A stretch of 62,325 nucleotides of DNA from Enterovibrio calviensis DSM 14347 (GCF_000621165.1 NZ_KK211219.1:509-62833), one strand, 5' to 3'; positions 51,076 through 60,228 are shown, counted from the stretch's first letter. Numbers and translations: made by a program. Notes: generated by a model from the sequence alone, not told the origin.

Positions 51076-52650
51076 TTACTTGAACGTGATGCCTTGTTGC
51101 TGCGGATAGATACCGTCGGCAAACAGATAGATATCACTTTCATCAGGCAGGCTCACTTCAGGGGCCAGTGAAGGGTTGCTCGGATAACGTTGGCCGTCAA
51201 ACAAGAGCACGCGTGTCGACGCTTTCGCGCCACCACCGCCCACTGGCATGATCAAATCACGCCAGCCATTCTGGGTGATGCTTCCGAGTTGGAAGGGCAA
51301 ATGAACCAATGTGATCCGGCTGTTGAAGTGCCAGTCACCATTCTGGTTATCAAACACCAACAATGTGCATCCACCGCTGCCGCACCAGTCTGTAAAAACA
51401 AAAAGCTCGTCATTGCCATCATCATTGAGATCTTGGGTTAACCAACGGTAACGCATACCAGACGCTTCTCTTGCTGCGTCGCCGAGGTATGCCAGCAATG
51501 CCGCATCCACGTCGGGGTTATAGGTTGAAGAGCCTTCGACGCCATAAGAGGCGACCGCTGATCCGGTGCTGGTTGCCGCGTTGGCAGTATTGCCTACCAT
51601 CAATGACAAGGCTAACCCTTCGGTGCCTAAGCTGTACTCGCGGCCATTTACGGTTTCAGTTTTTGCCGTGAGCGTTAAACCGTTGCGCTGAAATACGCGC
51701 TCACTGACCAGATATTGCCCTTGATGACGTGTCATCATCACTTGAACTTCGTTGGGGCGGACTTGCTGCCATATGCCGGTTTCTTCGATATCTGGCTCAT
51801 TGGCTTGCTGGTAGCGCGTGGTCGCCGAATGGTCATCATTGAGAGTGACTGTGGTGGTGAGTCGAACATCACCTTGTGCTGTCATGCCTTGGTAGTCGCC
51901 CACCCAAGTTTGAGTGGGATCGTCGGCTGACAAGGTCGCACAACCTTCCCAAGACTCTTTGCCTTTGGTGAACGTCGATGTCCAGCCATAGACACTGTCA
52001 CTCATACCATCGCTACACAGCCCAGGGCTAAGCGTCAATGTGGCGCCTTCCGCGTGATAAACGCGAGCGTCGGGGGTGACATGTCGTTCTCTAAGTGTGA
52101 AGTTTTCGCTTTCAAAGCCCAAGCGACTCATTTTTAGTGTATTGCTAGAGACGGACACTGACCAGAATGGCTCAGTACCTGAGGCCACGGTGCGATCGCG
52201 ACGTTGCTGACAGCCATCGATTTCACCAGACATGAGGTTGAGTTGCGTCACTTTGAATACCGCAGGGTAGTCCGCTGCAAATCCATCGTGTGGCGGGGCG
52301 ACAAACTCGCCGATCATCTCGCCATACATGGTGTTGTAAGGGCTAGCGCTCGGGGCCATGCTTTTTTGACTGATGCTCGGGTCAAACTGTAACCAGTATT
52401 GGCTATTGCTACCGCATGGGGTGATAGAACGCGCTTCGTGTCCTAGGGTCACGTCACCGCGCAACATAAAGCGCTGAATTGTAGCTGGTTTAATGGCTTG
52501 GTCGGATGCTTCTGGAGATGCCTGCGGGGACAAGTCGTCTGAGTTGCCCAACTCGACCGGACCAGAAGGCGACAGGCTACAAGCGGTAAGCAGGCTAATT
52601 GCACTCGCGATGCTTAGTGTTTTGATAAGGCGGCAGTTTGAGGTTGGCAA
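51076..52650 (-). CDS. multidomain lipoprotein with NlpE/COG3650-like modules
   Basis: A 524-residue lipoprotein that I recognise only by parts. Lipobox LTAC puts the acylated cysteine at residue 24. Next is an NlpE-like module with PCGSNSQYWLQFDPS, then a COG3650-type module beginning SGTEPFWSVSV, then beta-rich segments (SWEGCATLSADDPTQTW...), and a C-terminal FG-GAP-like piece with LNDDGNDELFVFTDWCGSGGC. The TTG start at 52650 was chosen because GAGGA lies 6 bases upstream and it gives a proper lipoprotein signal; the 57 upstream in-frame codons do not. Sensor or binding role is possible; function unknown. Confidence 0.72.
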   Translation of the reverse strand: MPTSNCRLIKTLSIASAISLLTACSLSPSGPVELGNSDDLSPQASPEASDQAIKPATIQRFMLRGDVTLGHEARSITPCGSNSQYWLQFDPSISQKSMAPSASPYNTMYGEMIGEFVAPPHDGFAADYPAVFKVTQLNLMSGEIDGCQQRRDRTVASGTEPFWSVSVSSNTLKMSRLGFESENFTLRERHVTPDARVYHAEGATLTLSPGLCSDGMSDSVYGWTSTFTKGKESWEGCATLSADDPTQTWVGDYQGMTAQGDVRLTTTVTLNDDHSATTRYQQANEPDIEETGIWQQVRPNEVQVMMTRHQGQYLVSERVFQRNGLTLTAKTETVNGREYSLGTEGLALSLMVGNTANAATSTGSAVASYGVEGSSTYNPDVDAALLAYLGDAAREASGMRYRWLTQDLNDDGNDELFVFTDWCGSGGCTLLVFDNQNGDWHFNSRITLVHLPFQLGSITQNGWRDLIMPVGGGGAKASTRVLLFDGQRYPSNPSLAPEVSLPDESDIYLFADGIYPQQQGITFK

Positions 52651-52682
52651 CGGAGATTCCTCTTCTCTTTCATTAGCTAACA

Positions 52683-52738
52683 GGGTATACCAAAGAAACC
52701 TGAAATCGAGCATCTTCAGGTTACTTGGGTATATACCC
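52683..52738. repeat. imperfect palindromic intergenic repeat
   Basis: A 22-24 base arm reading GGGTATACC...AACCTGAA is answered by TTCAGGTT...GGGTATATACCC across a 10-base loop (ATCGAGCATC). The arms differ by a 2-base indel and two changes. The core GGGTATA with CTTGGGTAT is shared with other intergenic places in the window. It lies between two divergent genes. Confidence 0.75.
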
Positions 52739-52771
52739 TTGATGATTGCATTCACACCAATTGGGGGAATT

Positions 52772-53236
52772 ATGGCGTATTGGCTGTTAAAAACCGAGCC
52801 AGATACTTTTTCTATAGACACTTTAAAACAGCAAAAGGTCTCTTGCTGGGAAGGGGTTCGAAATTATCAGGCTCGAAACATGATGCGCGATGGCATGAAA
52901 CTCGGTGATTCGGTGCTGATTTATCACTCGTCATGCAAAGATGTTGGCGTGGTGGGTATGGGGGAAGTCGTCAAAGAGGCCTATCCCGATCATTTCCAAT
53001 TCGACCCTGAAAGCCCCTATTTTGACCCAAAAAGCTCCCCTGAAAATCCACGCTGGATAATGGTTGATATCGAATACCGTCAACACCTTCGCTATGTTTC
53101 CTTGGCTCGTATTAAAGCAAACCCTGCACTGGAAGATATGCCACTGGTGAAGAAAGGCAGTCGACTCAGCATCATGCCGGTCACGGACATGCAGTGGAAT
53201 GAGATCCTTGCCATGTCGGCAACGTCAATCAGGTAA
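52772..53236 (+). CDS. EVE-domain protein
   Basis: A 154-residue EVE-domain protein (PUA-like fold), starting MAYWLLKTEPDTFSI, with GVRNYQARNMMRDGMKLGDSVLIYHS and PRWIMVDIEY, close to thymocyte nuclear protein 1 homologues. EVE domains bind modified bases such as 5-methylcytosine derivatives; some bacterial ones work in base-modification defence. Here it stands alone, so a housekeeping role is as likely. ATG at 52772 with GGGGGA upstream. Confidence 0.9.
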   Translation: MAYWLLKTEPDTFSIDTLKQQKVSCWEGVRNYQARNMMRDGMKLGDSVLIYHSSCKDVGVVGMGEVVKEAYPDHFQFDPESPYFDPKSSPENPRWIMVDIEYRQHLRYVSLARIKANPALEDMPLVKKGSRLSIMPVTDMQWNEILAMSATSIR

Positions 53237-53257
53237 CGAGCGAGAAAGGGTAAGAAA

Positions 53258-53295
53258 AGAAAACGGCAGCGGGGGGATCGCTGCCGTTGTTATTT
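53258..53295. terminator. bidirectional terminator
   Basis: AACGGCAGCG-GGGGGAT-CGCTGCCGTT between the convergent EVE-domain gene and yigL, preceded by an A-rich tract. Confidence 0.8.
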
Positions 53296-53314
53296 CTACG
53301 AGAAGCCGTTTTGC

Positions 53315-54112
53315 TTACAGTAGATGGGTTTCTAAGTAGCGAGCAACGGCTTCATCAGCGTTGCTACCAATCACTTCGTTGTTTGGCAGGGTGGCTTTCA
53401 CACGCGGGTGCGCGGTTTCCATCACCAAGCCTTTCTTCGCCGCCGTCAGCATTTCTACGTCGTTCATGCCATCACCAAAGGCGATGCACTCTTCAAGGCT
53501 AAAGCCTTTGATTTCCGCGACCGCTTTTAGCGCTTCACCTTTTGATACGCCAGCGCCCATTACTTCAAGACAGAATGGCGTCGAAAATGCCACGCTGACC
53601 TTATCGCCAAACTTTTCAACAAGCTTGTGCTCGTAAGTGGTCAGGTAGTCGTGGTCATGGCGGATGAAGAAGATTTTTGCCACGTCTTCTAGTGGCGGAT
53701 TTTCTGGGTCAAACAGCTCTGCGCTAAAACCAGAATCCTTGTGGTATTTCGCCAAGTCTTCATCAATGCGGTTCAGCAACCAGTCGTTTTCACGATAGAT
53801 ATGGATAGTGATGGTTTCATCATCTTTCACCATATTGATCAATTCAGGAATAAGCGCAGGGTCGACATTGCGGCTGAAAATCAGGTTATCGTCAGCATCA
53901 TGAACGCGTGCACCGTTAGAGGTGATCATGAAGGCCGGAATCCCCACGTTTTGTCGAATGTGTGCCACATCGATATGGTGACGGCCTGTTGCGAAGACAA
54001 AGTGCTCGCCTTTTTGATGCAGGCGCTGCAGGACATCGCGAGTGTATGGGGCGATGCTATGTTCGGGAGTCAGCAGAGTGCCGTCGAGATCGGATGCAAC
54101 GATTCTGTACAT
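53315..54112 (-). CDS. yigL: HAD-family phosphatase YigL
   Basis: A 265-residue Cof-type HAD hydrolase closely resembling E. coli YigL: ASDLDGTLL (nucleophile D8, acid D10), FVFATGRHH, SFSTPFCLEVM-type segment with GVSKG, and GDGMNDVEML. YigL dephosphorylates sugar phosphates and pyridoxal phosphate and relieves sugar-phosphate stress. Ribosome site GAGG. Downstream of pldB as in E. coli, with 145 bases between. Confidence 0.93.
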   Translation of the reverse strand: MYRIVASDLDGTLLTPEHSIAPYTRDVLQRLHQKGEHFVFATGRHHIDVAHIRQNVGIPAFMITSNGARVHDADDNLIFSRNVDPALIPELINMVKDDETITIHIYRENDWLLNRIDEDLAKYHKDSGFSAELFDPENPPLEDVAKIFFIRHDHDYLTTYEHKLVEKFGDKVSVAFSTPFCLEVMGAGVSKGEALKAVAEIKGFSLEECIAFGDGMNDVEMLTAAKKGLVMETAHPRVKATLPNNEVIGSNADEAVARYLETHLL

Positions 54113-54257
54113 GTGTACCTCAAATTAAAGAAGGATATGCAATACATCCCCAGTGTATCGAAGCACCCGAGAAAGAAAAGGGATCAAATGGCCGGCAGTT
54201 TTTTCCCGTTTAGGTCAAATAACCGGCACTCCACTGGGGTTCGCAACGCTCTCTCGA

Positions 54258-55265
54258 TTACGCAGACTGTTCTAAGGGTGTATTAGCCATCTCATTGAAA
54301 AAATTGAGAGATAGGCTCAACGCCGCGTCACGAATGGCGTCTTTCTCAAACAACAGCTCGTGGCGAGAATCCGCCACTATTTCAAATTGGATAGGAAGAC
54401 CCGCTTCCTGTCGTTTGCGATGGAAATTGAACATGGCATGGTTGCACACCACCTCATCACGCGCAGCTTGCATCAATAAAATCGGCATCTCGATAATGCT
54501 CGCGGCTTTAAGGGCGCGTTCGCAGGCTGACATACTTTGCCAAATCCACTGCGTGCTTGGGCCGCCTACTTTCAGTGTCTTGTCATCTTCATACAGGTCA
54601 CGAAACCATTGGTAGCGCGCTTGAGAGCTTGTCAGCAAGTTGTGCTTGAATGGCTTTAACCAATACGGCACTTGTCCCGGTGCATAGCTTGCTGGGTGAT
54701 GGATCTCAGACAAGAAACGACAGAGAGGCTTGGCCGCTTTTTGCAGTAGCGGAGACAGGTTGATACCCAACATTGGGGCGCTTAATGCTAACGCATCAAT
54801 GGCCGCTGGCTTTCTGGCTGCATAAAGCGCCGAGATAGCACCACCCATTGAGTGGGCGAGGATCATGCGCTGCTGGTGGGGCTTTTGTGTGACGACTTCA
54901 TCGATAAAGGTTTCTAGGTCATCAACATAGTGCTCAAACTCAACCACATGGCCAATGTCACTGCCCGTCACTAAACGGTGGCTGTGGCCCTGACCGCGGT
55001 GATCGCAGCTGTAAACGTCATACCCTTGTTGGAATAGGTCGAAAAACACTTCCTGATATTTTTCTATCGACTCAATGCGGCCATTGACCACCACAATAGC
55101 GCGAGTGTGTTCGGGCTTCGTAAAGGCGCACCACGGCAAACGCAGACCATCTTGACCAATGATTTGCCCTTGCTGACGATTCGCCCAGAAAGGGGCAACC
55201 TGATCCGTCATTGTGGTTGTGAGTTCATCTTCGCGAGAAAATAAAAAAGGGCGTTCAATTGACAT
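54258..55265 (-). CDS. pldB: lysophospholipase L2 (PldB)
   Basis: A 335-residue alpha/beta-hydrolase. The nucleophile elbow is AHSMGGA, the cap region and C-terminal ADSRHELLFE supply the catalytic His. PldB cleaves lysophospholipids at the inner membrane. The pldB-yigL order is kept from E. coli. The start MSIERPF was chosen over the ATG two codons earlier on ribosome-site spacing; both are possible. Confidence 0.92.
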   Translation of the reverse strand: MSIERPFLFSREDELTTTMTDQVAPFWANRQQGQIIGQDGLRLPWCAFTKPEHTRAIVVVNGRIESIEKYQEVFFDLFQQGYDVYSCDHRGQGHSHRLVTGSDIGHVVEFEHYVDDLETFIDEVVTQKPHQQRMILAHSMGGAISALYAARKPAAIDALALSAPMLGINLSPLLQKAAKPLCRFLSEIHHPASYAPGQVPYWLKPFKHNLLTSSQARYQWFRDLYEDDKTLKVGGPSTQWIWQSMSACERALKAASIIEMPILLMQAARDEVVCNHAMFNFHRKRQEAGLPIQFEIVADSRHELLFEKDAIRDAALSLSLNFFNEMANTPLEQSA

Positions 55266-55410
55266 GTACATTCCGCTCTTGGGTTTTTATTTAGCATATC
55301 ACGGCAGGCGAGAAGTGCTTGGTTAAGTGTTAGCCAATCTCGCTGATCGGTGCTGATACCGTAGGTTGAGACAAGATTTAGGCGGATAGAAACCGCAAAT
55401 AGTCACAAAC

Positions 55411-55438
55411 AAAAACAGCCAGCAAAGGCTGGCTGTTT
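55411..55438 (-). terminator. terminator of the AbgT-family gene
   Basis: AACAGCCAGC-AAAG... stem of ten pairs, with T-rich minus-strand tail. Confidence 0.85.
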
Positions 55439-55475
55439 GGACTTCATGCAAATTGTACTATTACGTCGAATGGCT

Positions 55476-57077
55476 TTATTGCGCGAAGTTAAAGTAGGTG
55501 GCAGAGCCTGGGCCGACTGGCATGCCTGCAACAAATACCCACAGGTAGAAGAATACGCTCCAGCCAACAAGGAATATCAGGCTGTATGGCAGCATGGTCG
55601 CTATCAAGGTACCGATACCCAAATCGCGTTTGTATCGAGAAGCTACCGCCAGAATCAGACCAAAGTAACTCATCATCGGGGTGATCAGGTTGGTCACCGA
55701 GTCACCGATACGGTACGCCGCTTGAATGGTTTCTGGTGCGTAGCCAACCAGCATCAGCATAGGAACGAATATTGGTGCTGTCACTGCCCACTGTGCAGAG
55801 GCTGAACCCAGTGTCAGGTTGATGATGCCGCACATGATAATGAAGGCAAAGAACAGCATTGGGCCAGTCAAACCGATACTTTGCAGGAAGTCCGCACCGC
55901 CTACCGCAATCACCTGTCCGAAGTTCGTCCACTTAAACAGAGCAACAAACTGCGCGGCAAAGAACACCAGTACGATGTACAGACCCATGGCGCTGATGGA
56001 TTTCGCCATCGCATCAATCACATCACGGTCATTGTTCATGGTGCCAACGGTTTTACCGTAGACGTAACCTGGGATAGCAAAGAACACCAGAATGAATGCG
56101 ACGATACCTTTCAAGAATGGTGAGCCAGCAACAGCGCCAGTTTCAGGGTGACGCAGGATGCCCCACTCAGGCACGATGGTCAGTGCCAGTAGCGCAGAGA
56201 CAACCAGTGCTGCGATACCTGCATTGCGCATGCCGCGTCTTTCAAGGTCGGTAACTTTGCCTGCTTCTTTGGCTTCAAAATCTTCTGCCGCCATCGATTG
56301 GTCGTATTTACCCAGTTTCGGTTCAACGATTTTCTCTGTGACCCACGCACCTAGGATGGTGATCAAGAAGGTTGAGGCAAACATGAAATACCAGTTTGCT
56401 TCAGGGCCGACGGTGTAGCTTGGGTCAATCATCTGTGCTGAGGTTTCGGTGATGCCAGACAGCAGTGGATCGACAGTGCCCAATAGCAAGTTAGCGGAGT
56501 AACCACCGGAAACACCGGCAAACGCCGCAGCCAGGCCAGCCAGAGGGTGGCGACCTAACGAGTGAAAAATCATCGCAGCGAGCGGGATCAGTACAACGTA
56601 GCCAAGCTCTGACGCGGTGTTTGATACGATACCAGCGAAGACCACGGTCAGAGTAACCATGCGCGCTGATGCGCCCATGACCATTGAACGCATGGTGGCA
56701 GACAACAGGCCTGAGTGTTCAGCGACGGCCACACCCATCATGGCAACCAGCACGGTGCCTAGGGGCGCAAAACCGGTGAAGTTTTTCACTAGGTTGGTCA
56801 CAATCAGTTGAACGCCTTCTGCGTTTAGCAGGCTTTTCACATAGATCATGCCGTCGGCAGCGCGTCCCGCGGTTCCTTCTGGACGAGGATCGGCAACAGA
56901 CATGCCGAAGTAACCGGCAATACCAGAAGCAAAGAAAATGGCCACACACAAGATGGCGAACAAAGTGACGGGGTGCGGAAGCAAGTTACCGAGAAATTCT
57001 ACGGAATCGAGAAAACGGGAAAAAAGTGATTTTTTCGGCTTCCCGCCATTGTGGTGTTGCGAAGCTGATGTCTGCAT
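55476..57077 (-). CDS. AbgT-family transporter
   Basis: A 533-residue inner-membrane protein with about nine to eleven transmembrane helices. It carries AbgT family features: SRFLDSVEFLGNLLPHPVTLF at the start, and NTASELGYVVLIPL and SGGYSANL segments typical of the proton-driven hairpin regions. Family members import p-aminobenzoyl-glutamate or export sulfonamide-type folate analogues. Which role applies cannot be decided. The start MQTSASQHH was taken because GGAGG lies just before it. No abgAB peptidase genes nearby. Confidence 0.9.
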   Translation of the reverse strand: MQTSASQHHNGGKPKKSLFSRFLDSVEFLGNLLPHPVTLFAILCVAIFFASGIAGYFGMSVADPRPEGTAGRAADGMIYVKSLLNAEGVQLIVTNLVKNFTGFAPLGTVLVAMMGVAVAEHSGLLSATMRSMVMGASARMVTLTVVFAGIVSNTASELGYVVLIPLAAMIFHSLGRHPLAGLAAAFAGVSGGYSANLLLGTVDPLLSGITETSAQMIDPSYTVGPEANWYFMFASTFLITILGAWVTEKIVEPKLGKYDQSMAAEDFEAKEAGKVTDLERRGMRNAGIAALVVSALLALTIVPEWGILRHPETGAVAGSPFLKGIVAFILVFFAIPGYVYGKTVGTMNNDRDVIDAMAKSISAMGLYIVLVFFAAQFVALFKWTNFGQVIAVGGADFLQSIGLTGPMLFFAFIIMCGIINLTLGSASAQWAVTAPIFVPMLMLVGYAPETIQAAYRIGDSVTNLITPMMSYFGLILAVASRYKRDLGIGTLIATMLPYSLIFLVGWSVFFYLWVFVAGMPVGPGSATYFNFAQ

Positions 57078-57311
57078 CAGTTCCTCCATGTTAAACAACT
57101 TTCCATTTTTGTTGGGAGCATGCTAGGTCATGAAAAAGGGTGAATGCAATACTTACTGCTATTAAATGACAATAAATCAGCCATATTATTTAAATAAAAC
57201 GTAACATTTGGCGTCAAATGTTGTTTGGTTTTTGTTCGGTTTGGCTGAATCGTCACCAGGTTTACAATTCCAATATCAATCGGTGCGGTTGTGCCATTCT
57301 CGGAAGATAAG

Positions 57312-58313
57312 ATGCAGAAAAAAGTCTTTTATATTGAACTGTTGCGTGTGATCGCCGCGATTGCCGTGATAGCAATCCATGTGTTGGGACCATATCGCTA
57401 CATAGTAGGCGATATCCCAGTGAGTGACTGGCTCTCCGCGATTTCAATTAACGGCGCAAGTCGCTGGGCAGTGCCTGTTTTCATCATGATCACAGGTGCA
57501 TTAATGCTATCGGACGCTCGTTCATTCTCGGCATCGTATTTTGTGAAACGCCGAGTCATGAAAGTGTTTGTTCCTTTTGTGGTTTGGTCTGTTTTTTATG
57601 CGTTTTTGGCGGCGATATCGTTACAAAATGTAAATTGGTCAGAAACCGTACAGCGATTGGTGCAATTTCCAGTAGAAGAAACGTATTACCATTTGGGTTT
57701 TTTCTACTATTTTCTTCCGCTATATCTTCTCATTCCAATATTACGACCCGTTGCACAGCAAGATTCGCCCGATCTCTTCAATACCCTGTTAGCAATATGG
57801 TTAGGCTTATGTACCGCCCGATTAATGGGGGTTAACTTGGGCATCGTTGAAGATTTTGTGCTTTATGGAGGGTATTTACTGCTGGGATATGCACTACACA
57901 AGTACGAAGCACCGTTCAGGTTGCTGTTCTTTGTTGGTGTGTTGTCGCTGGTGGCGACGGAGTACACAGCGATTTCTCAAAGTGTCTCAAGAGGGGCATA
58001 CACGAATGCCGGTTGGTTTTCCTATAAAACGGTCAATACCGTGCTGATCGCAACCATGGTGTTTGTGCTGTGTCAGCGCTGGGCGGAAAACGTCACGCCA
58101 TCGTGGCAGAAGAGGGTGACGGCGGTGAGTCGGCATTCGCTCGGTATCTACCTCATCCACCCCATATTTTTGTGGCCATTGAGAGAGGCGGATGTAATTT
58201 TGGGTATGGCTTGGCTGAGCATTCCATTAGTGACACTGGCCGTGTTCGTGTTGTCATACTGGACCAGTGTCGGACTATCGAGGTGGCGAGTTACCGCATG
58301 GCTAGTGCCATGA
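57312..58313 (+). CDS. acyltransferase family 3 membrane protein
   Basis: A 333-residue integral membrane protein with about ten helices. N-terminal KVFYIELLRVIAAIAVIAIHVLG has the conserved Arg and His (H23) of acyltransferase-3 enzymes. These O-acetylate surface polysaccharides or lipids. WecH-like proteins are the closest by size; no polysaccharide gene is adjacent. The start MQKKVF was set by GGAAGA upstream. It ends exactly where the opposite gene ends (58313/58314). Confidence 0.88.
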   Translation: MQKKVFYIELLRVIAAIAVIAIHVLGPYRYIVGDIPVSDWLSAISINGASRWAVPVFIMITGALMLSDARSFSASYFVKRRVMKVFVPFVVWSVFYAFLAAISLQNVNWSETVQRLVQFPVEETYYHLGFFYYFLPLYLLIPILRPVAQQDSPDLFNTLLAIWLGLCTARLMGVNLGIVEDFVLYGGYLLLGYALHKYEAPFRLLFFVGVLSLVATEYTAISQSVSRGAYTNAGWFSYKTVNTVLIATMVFVLCQRWAENVTPSWQKRVTAVSRHSLGIYLIHPIFLWPLREADVILGMAWLSIPLVTLAVFVLSYWTSVGLSRWRVTAWLVP

Positions 58314-58652
58314 TCACTGAATGGTTTGTAGCTTGGCAAAGTGCACGAAATTAGAACCACGATAGGTGAGTCGACCACAATCACCCGGCTGCAAGGCATG
58401 GTAATAGTGAATCCCCACTTGGAATTCGCGTTTCGGGCCTCCTGACATAGGCTCGACATAGATCCAATATTCTTCAGGATCTTGATGCTGTTCATCACTA
58501 GGCAAGGCGACGGCTTGCTTATCAAGTATACGAATGTCGATAGCACGCTCTTCTGCACCTTGTCCGAGAGTGTGTTTTTGAAAGGTGAATACAAAGTAGA
58601 CGCCAGCGATCACAGCAAGGGCGATCACGAGCAAAATCACAGAAATGGGCAC
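58314..58652 (-). CDS. yhhM: DUF2500 protein YhhM
   Basis: A 112-residue protein: one N-terminal transmembrane helix (about 3-24) and a small beta-rich domain containing YWIYVEPMSGGPKREFQV and HALQPGDCGRLTYRGSNFVHF, the DUF2500/YhhM pattern. GTG start with AAGGAG upstream. In E. coli yhhM sits with yhhL and yhhN beside rsmD-ftsY; the same neighbourhood is present here. Function unknown. Its stop touches the acyltransferase stop tail to tail. Confidence 0.88.
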   Translation of the reverse strand: MPISVILLVIALAVIAGVYFVFTFQKHTLGQGAEERAIDIRILDKQAVALPSDEQHQDPEEYWIYVEPMSGGPKREFQVGIHYYHALQPGDCGRLTYRGSNFVHFAKLQTIQ

Positions 58653-58887
58653 GTTTGTCTCCTTTATCCGGCCACAAAAGGCCGGCAGTGAGTCTACTTC
58701 AGAACAAGGTCTGACAAACCTTCACCAGAAAAAATTCGTGATCGAAAGCACTTATCTGAGTCAGATTTGGCGCTAACGTAAGCGAAGTTAAAGAGTTTTC
58801 TCATTTTTAGTGATATGACGTAAGCTAATGGAAAGAGAAAGTATTGGGTGATAGACACGGCTCAATGACGAACCCGAGGAGGCCAAC

Positions 58888-59250
58888 ATGGATGACATTG
58901 CAGTTGTTGTGAGACAAAGTCGGCGTCTGGAGCGTTTGCTGAAAGAGCATTACCACGCTCAAGGGCGAGGGCTTCATGAACTTGTAAGCAGTTGCCAAGA
59001 GCGATTACCCCATGACGTAATTGCTAAACTGCGCTTCGTTGCCACGATCAGAAATAAAGCGGTGCACGAAGATGGCTACGAAGTGGATGACATGCGAGGT
59101 TTCGTTTCTGCCTGTAAGCAGTGCGAAAAAGAACTCGAACCACGCAGTAGTCGAATGATTTGGCGCGCAGCCATTTTCCTTATTTTTGCGGTTACCGCCG
59201 GCGCAGTATGGTTCTATATCGAAAACTGGCGCCATATCGTCGGCAATTGA
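58888..59250 (+). CDS. DUF4145/HEPN-like membrane-anchored protein
   Basis: A 120-residue protein: a helical N-terminal domain with RNKAVH at 55-60 (an R-x4-H HEPN-type motif), then one transmembrane helix near residues 90-112. HEPN proteins can be RNases, but the DUF4145 type often is not, and the motif is short. Strong GAGGAGG ribosome site, own terminator. Stand-alone. Function unknown; no toxin-antitoxin partner is visible. Confidence 0.72.
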   Translation: MDDIAVVVRQSRRLERLLKEHYHAQGRGLHELVSSCQERLPHDVIAKLRFVATIRNKAVHEDGYEVDDMRGFVSACKQCEKELEPRSSRMIWRAAIFLIFAVTAGAVWFYIENWRHIVGN

Positions 59251-59278
59251 TCGACGCGATAACGTGAAACTAAATGGA

Positions 59279-59304
59279 AGAGCACCTGTATGGGTGCTTT
59301 TTTT
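59279..59304 (+). terminator. terminator after the DUF4145-like gene
   Basis: AGCACC-TGTATG-GGTGCT followed by seven T. Confidence 0.85.
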
Positions 59305-59588
59305 GTCTCCGCGAGTTGCCCGACATGTTGGTTCGAGATCTTTCTGTGGTGAGGATTATCAAGATTTCGTCGCCAAAATAAGACGAACCGTGAGACGAAA
59401 AGGCTTACCCTTTTTAAGGGGATAGACAGTGCTGCCTTGTGATTTTTCTCACCCGTACTGTCAGATGTTATCGACCCCAGAGTTTGATGACGGCTTTTGA
59501 TGCGTGGTTCGCTTTCTGAGACATGTGCGGTGGACTTTCCATATTGCATCCCTAGACTTGGTTGGCTTGCAATTTAAGGGAAGAATTC

Positions 59589-60215
59589 ATGTTGAGTTGG
59601 CTCGCTGTTTGGTGTTCAGGACTACTGCACATCAATGCTGCTTACAAGGGACCTCGCTGGCAGTTTTATCTGTTCAAACCGCTGACGATCGCATTGATGA
59701 TGCTGATCGTAATAACGGGGGGTGAAGCAAACACTTATACCTACATCATCTTGGCGGGCCTACTGTTCTCGCTGTTTGGTGACGTATTTCTGATGTTGCC
59801 AAAAGACAGGTTCATTCCTGGCCTTCTTAGTTTCCTCGTTGCTCATATTTTCTATAGCGTGGCCTTCTGGCAGCAATTTGATGGTGAAATGGTGTGGTGG
59901 TTGCCGTCGCTGATTGGTGCCGCCAGTGTGATCATTTTTCTCTTACTGCTTCCCAACCTTGGCCCGCTCTTGGTGCCCGTGGGTATCTATATTGCAGTGA
60001 TCGCGCAAATGGCATGGGGGGCGGGAGAGTTTTGGATGGACACCCATTCCCAAACGGCGGCTTACGCATTTGGCGGCGCACTGTTGTTTATGGTGTCAGA
60101 CACCGTTTTGGCATTTGAACGGTTCAAGGGGCCGTTTCGCCTAGCGGTGGTTTTAATCATGAGCACCTATTTTGGCGCGCAAGGTCTTATCACTTTGTCC
60201 GCGATCTCTGGGTAG
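59589..60215 (+). CDS. yhhN: YhhN-family lysoplasmalogenase-like membrane protein
   Basis: A 208-residue membrane protein with about eight helices. It carries YhhN/TMEM86 features: FSLFGDVFLM (conserved Asp) and FGGALLFMVSDTVLAF (second conserved Asp). Eukaryotic relatives hydrolyse lysoplasmalogen vinyl-ether bonds; the bacterial activity is uncertain. Start MLSWLAVWC with GGGAAG before it. Followed directly by the DUF2007 gene. Confidence 0.88.
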   Translation: MLSWLAVWCSGLLHINAAYKGPRWQFYLFKPLTIALMMLIVITGGEANTYTYIILAGLLFSLFGDVFLMLPKDRFIPGLLSFLVAHIFYSVAFWQQFDGEMVWWLPSLIGAASVIIFLLLLPNLGPLLVPVGIYIAVIAQMAWGAGEFWMDTHSQTAAYAFGGALLFMVSDTVLAFERFKGPFRLAVVLIMSTYFGAQGLITLSAISG

Positions 60216-60228
60216 TAAGGAGTCATTG

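Noticed and set aside
52772-53236. EVE-domain protein as part of a base-modification defence system
   Set aside because: It has no neighbouring restriction, methylase or nuclease gene; its closest pattern is the housekeeping thymocyte nuclear protein 1 type.
58888-59250. A HEPN/MNT-type toxin-antitoxin pair
   Set aside because: No nucleotidyltransferase or small antitoxin gene lies beside it, and the gene has its own terminator and ribosome site.
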